Below are positions 62,501 to 64,000 of a DNA stretch of 64,000 bases, in pieces. A model generated the notes under the pieces. The model had not been told where the DNA came from and ran no database searches. It saw only the letters and a list, made by a program, of their open reading frames with translations. Position numbers and translations under genes: made by a program. The stretch is from UBA1429 sp964482225. Its GTDB lineage: Bacteria; Chloroflexota; Anaerolineae; UBA1429. Every line of letters begins with the position of its first letter. Positions within the stretch are counted from its first letter, which is position 1. The DNA lies in contig CAYZWT010000022.1 in NCBI GenBank assembly GCA_964482225.1, positions 1 through 64,000 of the forward strand. Reading direction: 5' to 3'.

Positions 62501-64000
62501 ACCATCTCCGCCGTGGCCGAGGACGAGGCGGGCAACACCGCCCAGATCAGCACCGCAACGCTGGTGAGCGCGAGCCGACCTGTCGCCACGGTGACCAGCC
62601 CGGCAGATGGCAGCGCCGTTCGCAGCACCGAGGTGACCCTGCGCGGCTATGTGCGCTTTGGGGCCGCGGGAGCGGGACAGGTGTCTATCAGCGTGAATGG
62701 CGGCAGCCCGGTGCTGGCCACCCTCGAGACGCCAGGCGCCGCCTTTAGCGCTTGGACCGCCGAGATCACCCTGCCCGCCGGTGATGGGCTCGAGACCGTG
62801 GGGGTCACCCCCAGCCTGGGCGCCACCTTTGGCCAGCTAACCGAGCTCCGCCTGACGCTGGATACCACCCCGCCGAGCCTGACGGTTACCTCGCCGGCGC
62901 CCGGCGCCTCCGTCGTCGAGAACGCCTCCTTTGCGGGCACCGCGTCGGATACCGGTGGAGGTCTGGCCCGCGTGGAGCTGTCGCTGGACGGCGGCCACAC
63001 CTGGCAGCCGGCGACGCTTGCCGATGGCGCCTGGAGCCTGGATGTCACCTTTGCGGGGCGCCTGGATCACGTGAACTATCCGGTTCGCATCCGCGCGGTG
63101 GATTCTGCTGGCAACAGCACAACCGTCGAGCACCCCATCGCCGTGGACAACGAGGCCCCCACCGGCTTGCCGCCGGTCACTTTTGGGAACCCGGTGGGGC
63201 AGCATCTGGAGGTCGGCGCTGGCCTTTCCATCGGATGGAACCCGCCCCTTGACGCAGGCAGCCCGGTGGTCGTCCTACTGGCCGTGGACCAGAGCGCCGA
63301 CACCCTGCCGACCACCGTTGTGGGCGGCACATCCTACGACGCCACCCTCGACGCCGTCGGGACATGGTACGTGCACCTGGCCGCGCGCGACGCCAACGGC
63401 AACGAGGCTCTGCTCCACTATGGCCCCTGGCACGTCCGCGACATGACCAACGCCACGTTCAGCGCGCGGCGCCAGTCCATCGTCATAGACGGCTTGATCA
63501 ACACTGAGCGGGACGAGTGGACAGCCGGAGACCTGCTGGGCACCGATGCGCAAGGGCTGGCAACCCAACAGCTCTATGCCACCTGGGACGGCCAGGCGAT
63601 CTATCTGGGGTGGAGCGGCGCATGGTGGACCCTGGATGGCGCCCTGTGGGCCTACCTGGACGTGGGCCCGGGTGGCAGCGCCACCTCGGTCGGCGGCGCC
63701 CATGCCCTGCCTTTTGATGCAAACCTGGCAGTCATGATTGATGGCCCTGTCTCGGGCTCCCTGTACGAATGGGATGGCCTGGGTTGGGCGCCCTCGGGCG
63801 CATCGCTCGAGTTTGCCCATGGCCCAAGCGGCGACACCGAGGCCCGCATAGCCTGGAGCCTTGACGCCGATCAGGAGGTAGGCCTGCTGGCGTTTGCCCT
63901 ACCCCCTGATCTCACCGACGCCGTTCTCCAGATGTCCGCCCATGGCATGGCCGTCATGGCCTCCTCCACCGATGAGGGCGATCCGTGGGTGATCTTTCCG
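50576..64000 (+). CDS. giant multi-domain surface protein, 3' end outside window
   Basis: A single open frame of at least 4475 codons, uninterrupted to the window end. GGAAGGAG precedes the ATG. Order by residue: signal peptide 1-34; LolA/LppX-like domain about 35-270; two hydrophobic helices 320-370; calcium-binding thrombospondin-3-like repeats 460-563 (DTDGDGLTD and variants); unknown 564-1008; hydrophobic helix block 1009-1212; second TSP3 cluster 1406-1540; Ig-like 1545-1880; about seven FG-GAP repeats 1930-2280 (GDVNGDGYADLLV); DUF1565-like beta-helix 2331-2480; propeller with VYVGGNFTEMGG repeats 2600-3190; beta-helices 3296-3530 and 3537-3795; Ig-like 3800-4190; fibronectin-like 4195-4290; CBM9/DOMON-like end from 4300. 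Probably a surface adhesin or glycan-binding protein. Confidence 0.88.
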   Translation, partial: MHTKSLSRILLVCLLLLMALAAGRLGALGLVARAESNPARALADAWERARAAGSYRFLSTTDQTLVPRPVPEMIGQGDTHITFEADGAVLLPDRAQIELRVAGGGLENAATLLRQGNQTFLVRDGEVQAVDDALGLASPTQDALGYLAAAEQVTLLAPPEGHPHLVRYGYILNGELFEQYMRQQSEEALRAQPGAPEGISLQPSAALQAITGQGELWVNEDGLPVRQVLQIELPAVSEYYDGYLYMLVDLTSYGQVHELPSVVQGPGGAWSVEGDLAPLGIHHEFGLPAAPLSLEPLPPAPEAAGADAAPWLGLRSVPLPLMVSPSSVTLFVLAAVAILLLRLYRRNPRRCYALIICVIVPVLVLSPLLQAGKVIRFVERQAQAADARAEATPDLLQALGLLPNEPADAPGAQVPPYVDQPARAASPVGQGLVVPSAEVAAQQAPSTMATMRCGDGEPGVDTDGDGLTDQEEYCLGTNPFIADTDGDGIPDGVEVAGFYLNGVHWTSDPLKVDTNGDGILDTLEWASAHAELGQAAHADLDGDGIPNIWDDDDDGDGVPDAQDLSLFVVSPYAKTLDLSTQGSGFGGYQYIEIQVQPSNPAHLRYSTTALDWPVDYDGNVRDYNDSKDDLRLAPFLLVRTNIAPAALLAEKYGLRSWWSDGQHVLLVPLNPVQNGGAISSFYAKVAYAPGQTEEIRWDAEMVWLAQMMVDRSENLRFVSDPLVLHQYQDTFRISGLRITKDQGYEAAVMGTPGEADDMQLFKLLVGMSQTFGGHLMLENQTAGETALQEIAQRFAVGSTASAIHTFEVPRTAVAMSGPTLYGHTEAGLHGVGSDLVPNFLDTYASFYGNARCRDAEGRSVNCATLLIAFEQSQGAADLGELALTHSGDALSLHVNLADLALVTTRGVQMRMYEQKANGWQMTTPARALEFAEQRYASTYATALRDLYPNLTSEDLRFITYTAYLWALSPSFRAIAVDGAALVDLIADETQLAEYRALPVELTPEQQTVVGYFGLGTGLAGALNSAASFAWVISDIVSAKTDWAKNHGAMNAFNVVGVGIFLTATAASTIMGIINAVCAFDSDLAMCRNEDALYAANIAVNSWAIVAQAQTLISYLIQYAQGTLTAISNVVLAVQFIGMVVGMAVAYASFVLALIYGGNSPIIWRVALAEFIVTMVYLMVLFLLNLIPIIGQIITALLSLIDMILSLFTGLFTDKAYTIATAILGLFYDADVCTSISNAAFGEFSSGLLDPDMGLVGGNRFVLSLPGSGTIVKEADGNNDDLDRSYIYAQLTWMNPFGMPPGSFAAQSMSQPANCQIVSGELRCSNTARLGYLLQPAINGVVNFDGRFNYQIVWAEFGMYHAWRWKTHEMQGTLPEEADQLAPQVMYLDVLPATLQGLWSWSEITNPDRDGDGLTNEQELALGTNPDNWDTDGDGLSDYFEWLNAAALGTNPLLYDTDGDGLSDGLEFLLGTRIDVADTDGDGLLDGEEVRRVQGGVLLGGWQVALPGGRTVWVASDPLLADADMDGLNDAEERDNGASPHAANSPVPVMTLSASPIRGVPGGRAGTYWLPDEDVEIRVALINGTGDAITTTMTLELPSWLGDISGGEMQGDRSPTLTQLGNTLRWSFAGANALQSYESVHTTITARAAASSGQSTIALALPYGDVQMRRALTAVLDGDDPRVSIMSPAPNEYLRGQTYVVGGAAWDNTTWVTGVELSIVAQGEPADLQPLEGSLSPWAYAWTLPADGVYSLHARAADIMGHTHITGPVDVTVDNTPPTITLDWAMDGSTVRLGGALSDNLSGVAWVQLAIDGQPWRAVDHDGAEWRHDWNVGVAAQGRHEVAARAVDRSGNYSDQITIEIIVDQAPPSSTLTAGADPDTPPAVRPNTTITLTGVADEGGYLPLPSAPADWRTGMEVLDDSSLWLGFASALENDGGVMAAWIGDMDADRLADLAVGLPGPVGDDGQVYVLYGRAGGWPAPPELELMSFGTTRYVGKPGVGLGALVAAAGDANGDNYYDLMIGERASARAFVVFGMPGAASEVLLEAGRAGFRTLLQAPATIQSLATAGDVNGDGYADLLVVADGTAYLLLGRGGAWPETIEVASEATASWGSAKGALGVGDVNGDQRAEWVVVRSGALDLYQWNPSTGAAVLVTTVTTADATPRVAALGDVDGDGRADWLYTNSASRILRYGNGATHTFTGYDGLIAAAGDVDGDGHADILLADAQGVASLIGQPAGGAPTVLATVSGVGGAASAPYALGADLNSDGSADLLLVPSQAVAEERGFDSSSLASGFVSPDALPRGAASAMGAPAMARAASIEGVGALSAGPDTRYVDDDGRCDGNSPCFAAIQTAVNASDGGGDTIIVYPGVYGPFAVPAGASYDNLTIRGVSADAVFVEGNAGAGQPDAIRVAADGVRIADLTVRNAASGIALQVGGGEPTLTGGSETFVQGVLAHSVQVPISMTQASALSLQSSTLVGNGVNPIIRVDSAPAGLHAWSADRAVPLPVVGAMQPITSNGALLDSATALYAIPGGASRSVYMSTPGADGALGNWTQTVALQRYLPYDTGYAVAAGYAGRSLLAASDTQMVQLHSNLLWPKLGGYTYRPNHTTFIHAVAISPNTGDVYVGGNFTEMGGVDAFNLARWDGTAWHKVGGAELLDNGVNGPVRALHFAPAVGADGVLIPGQYHLYIGGEFTALGNGQAVGHVVRWTGSAWETLGAASNNGVDGPVYALASDSTGYVYIGGSFTKGQDGSYGLLRNNVIKYYRQSSGSSSLPWYDFGGGLNGPVHSLVVTGGMWDYVYAGGTFTANSDGAPMNGVARWEYYGGWQAMGAGFTGDVIDLAIDYSTCVNNEDTEWRSVCDVYAVAYSNEAVKRWDAHAATPSWVSVPGVSYASNRPISLISDAEGNVFAGTQHAAGAGLYAQWRGSTGFVLVGYDLPPVAGGVNWIEDLALDGAGHLYAAACHAISYGSTDRHSWTGLSRWAIAGMFQRNLPSGDWVRRAYPPVASLWAAPEAVAADESGNLFAVWGSYAGGVLYRYDNATNNWIQRAKPDAALYLKHLAWAGGKLYALGHNASGQWRLTRYDPVANAWSELAPPPIGDSTTSPAGLSWTWDGGDALYMLRGDGTNAFRRYRISANTWDALPDPTVGMTVSFGPALARVGRYMYAYATPNSGVTTNLFRYGALPLSDLRLAVSGTAFVSPDAATSFAWTNLPDASGTYRFLTNMGAGNAWVAPTTATWSPGLPPGGARVTSAQAAFAAPQDGLYRLGPDSLLNAGYHRYMAVAHVYPSQSACTGCNEGAVTWGVTAFATVRQAIETGAARVLIHPGRYPQAFYLVSGVEVMGSGAELTIIEPPAGAAATLVTAEGVAGATLARVTLAGAAGWQGFLAEGGARGLTLTRNIIRDLATGVRLRQGSDVLILNNTIVRNGNGIVAEGDNPVNVRNTILAYHTGTALSRGPSPTSLSNTYNAFWANGVDMSPVDVGGGKLFVDPRFRNLAANDLRLATDSPLIDKGAPNDPAPPGAGERADVGYAEANAASFYVSPRYGLTELNDGLTWRVDAFDTIQDALDAAGATMRALQGALPDGGYTVGVDAGSYAERVSIPSHVRLVGLGADVATIDAGHGGSPVTLDGVTNAEVSGLTLQNASAAGAGVQVLNASSGITIHRNVIRNNASDGVRLTGNSSAAASFNTIVGNGGAGVRAVGAHSWATVRNSILQGNAVGLQAEAGALVRNDYNLLHNTANLSGVSAGSDTVYGNPAFAATGHYYLTAASPALDAADPRAPVPLAGGARADLGYRELTACPLALFFGPEILSTVTGNSGVQQVEVGVTFVTDPSLPMTATLPSAWQTLAPATADQPLFYWSHALSRANAGLYRVYSRATDAAGNAETNERAWYEGAFLVDNTAPTIAWSAPALPESTNAAAMLAVVEADGSLTAGPYSRDDLARVYMSVSSPLGVVNYPAENGRAWILLPSVGSYTISAVAEDEAGNTAQISTATLVSASRPVATVTSPADGSAVRSTEVTLRGYVRFGAAGAGQVSISVNGGSPVLATLETPGAAFSAWTAEITLPAGDGLETVGVTPSLGATFGQLTELRLTLDTTPPSLTVTSPAPGASVVENASFAGTASDTGGGLARVELSLDGGHTWQPATLADGAWSLDVTFAGRLDHVNYPVRIRAVDSAGNSTTVEHPIAVDNEAPTGLPPVTFGNPVGQHLEVGAGLSIGWNPPLDAGSPVVVLLAVDQSADTLPTTVVGGTSYDATLDAVGTWYVHLAARDANGNEALLHYGPWHVRDMTNATFSARRQSIVIDGLINTERDEWTAGDLLGTDAQGLATQQLYATWDGQAIYLGWSGAWWTLDGALWAYLDVGPGGSATSVGGAHALPFDANLAVMIDGPVSGSLYEWDGLGWAPSGASLEFAHGPSGDTEARIAWSLDADQEVGLLAFALPPDLTDAVLQMSAHGMAVMASSTDEGDPWVIFP

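Noticed and set aside
1..64000. CRISPR array or cas genes
   Set aside because: No regularly spaced repeats of suitable length and no cas-like protein seen; the only tandem repeats are the 93-bp pair, the operator heptamers and protein-level repeats.

Overview
This is a high-G+C bacterial window (G+C roughly two thirds by eye) with compact, mostly monocistronic or short-operon gene order. The gene content suggests a heterotrophic member of the Chloroflexota (Anaerolineae/Caldilineae-like). Reasons are the SARP/BTAD-type ATPase regulator next to a small 'WRASLEDP' protein, a giant multi-module surface protein, GC-rich dyad repeats, the DUF1015-serA pair and several sugar kinases. This placement is inferred from family knowledge, not from a search. 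No CRISPR array, rRNA, intact transposase or conventional tRNA gene was seen.

Layout. 1-1.4 kb: gene-free start, an output-less receiver protein and a YbaY-like secreted protein. 1.4-6.7 kb: minus-strand block with a lipoprotein, FGGY sugar kinase, zinc alcohol dehydrogenase, APH-like kinase, YgbA-like protein and flavodoxin. 6.8-8.0 kb: a lower-G+C patch with an unknown protein carrying a 93-bp tandem duplication and a minimal nucleotidyltransferase. 8.2-8.6 kb: ssrA (tmRNA) with a readable promoter and tag. 8.7-20.8 kb: DUF1801 protein, secreted subtilase, glycosyltransferase, metallo-beta-lactamase-fold protein with RtcA, AMMECR1 protein with a Dus enzyme, and DUF1015 with serA followed by a clear terminator. 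20.8-31.2 kb: nitroreductase, pdxA2-like/dtnK-like four-carbon acid sugar pair, small membrane protein, pyruvate-kinase-C-like protein, TtcA-like thiolase, Rrf2 regulator, HD hydrolase with DUF1461, FGGY kinase with exonuclease III, and ROK kinase. 31.2-46.6 kb: PEP-synthase/rifampin-phosphotransferase-like protein, S9 peptidase, a heterodimeric ABC exporter with one degenerate ATP site, YibE/F protein, three GNATs, a clan GH-A-like hydrolase, an Mth938-domain protein, an amidohydrolase and a probable remnant of a conjugation ATPase.

46.6-64 kb is the most interesting part. A 1170-residue SARP-type regulator is divergent from a 74-residue protein that is followed by an open frame of at least 4475 codons running off the window. 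In front of the 74-residue gene lie three 7-bp direct repeats at an exact 11-bp period, ending 5 bp before a -10 box, which is the geometry of SARP operators. The predicted transcript would start at or next to the ATG (leaderless). A perfect 10-bp hairpin separates the small gene from the giant gene. The giant protein combines a signal peptide, two thrombospondin-3-like calcium clusters flanking an internal multi-helix membrane block, Ig-like domains, FG-GAP repeats, three beta-helix segments, a propeller and a CBM9/DOMON-like end. A regulator, a small protein and a giant surface protein look like one regulated cassette.
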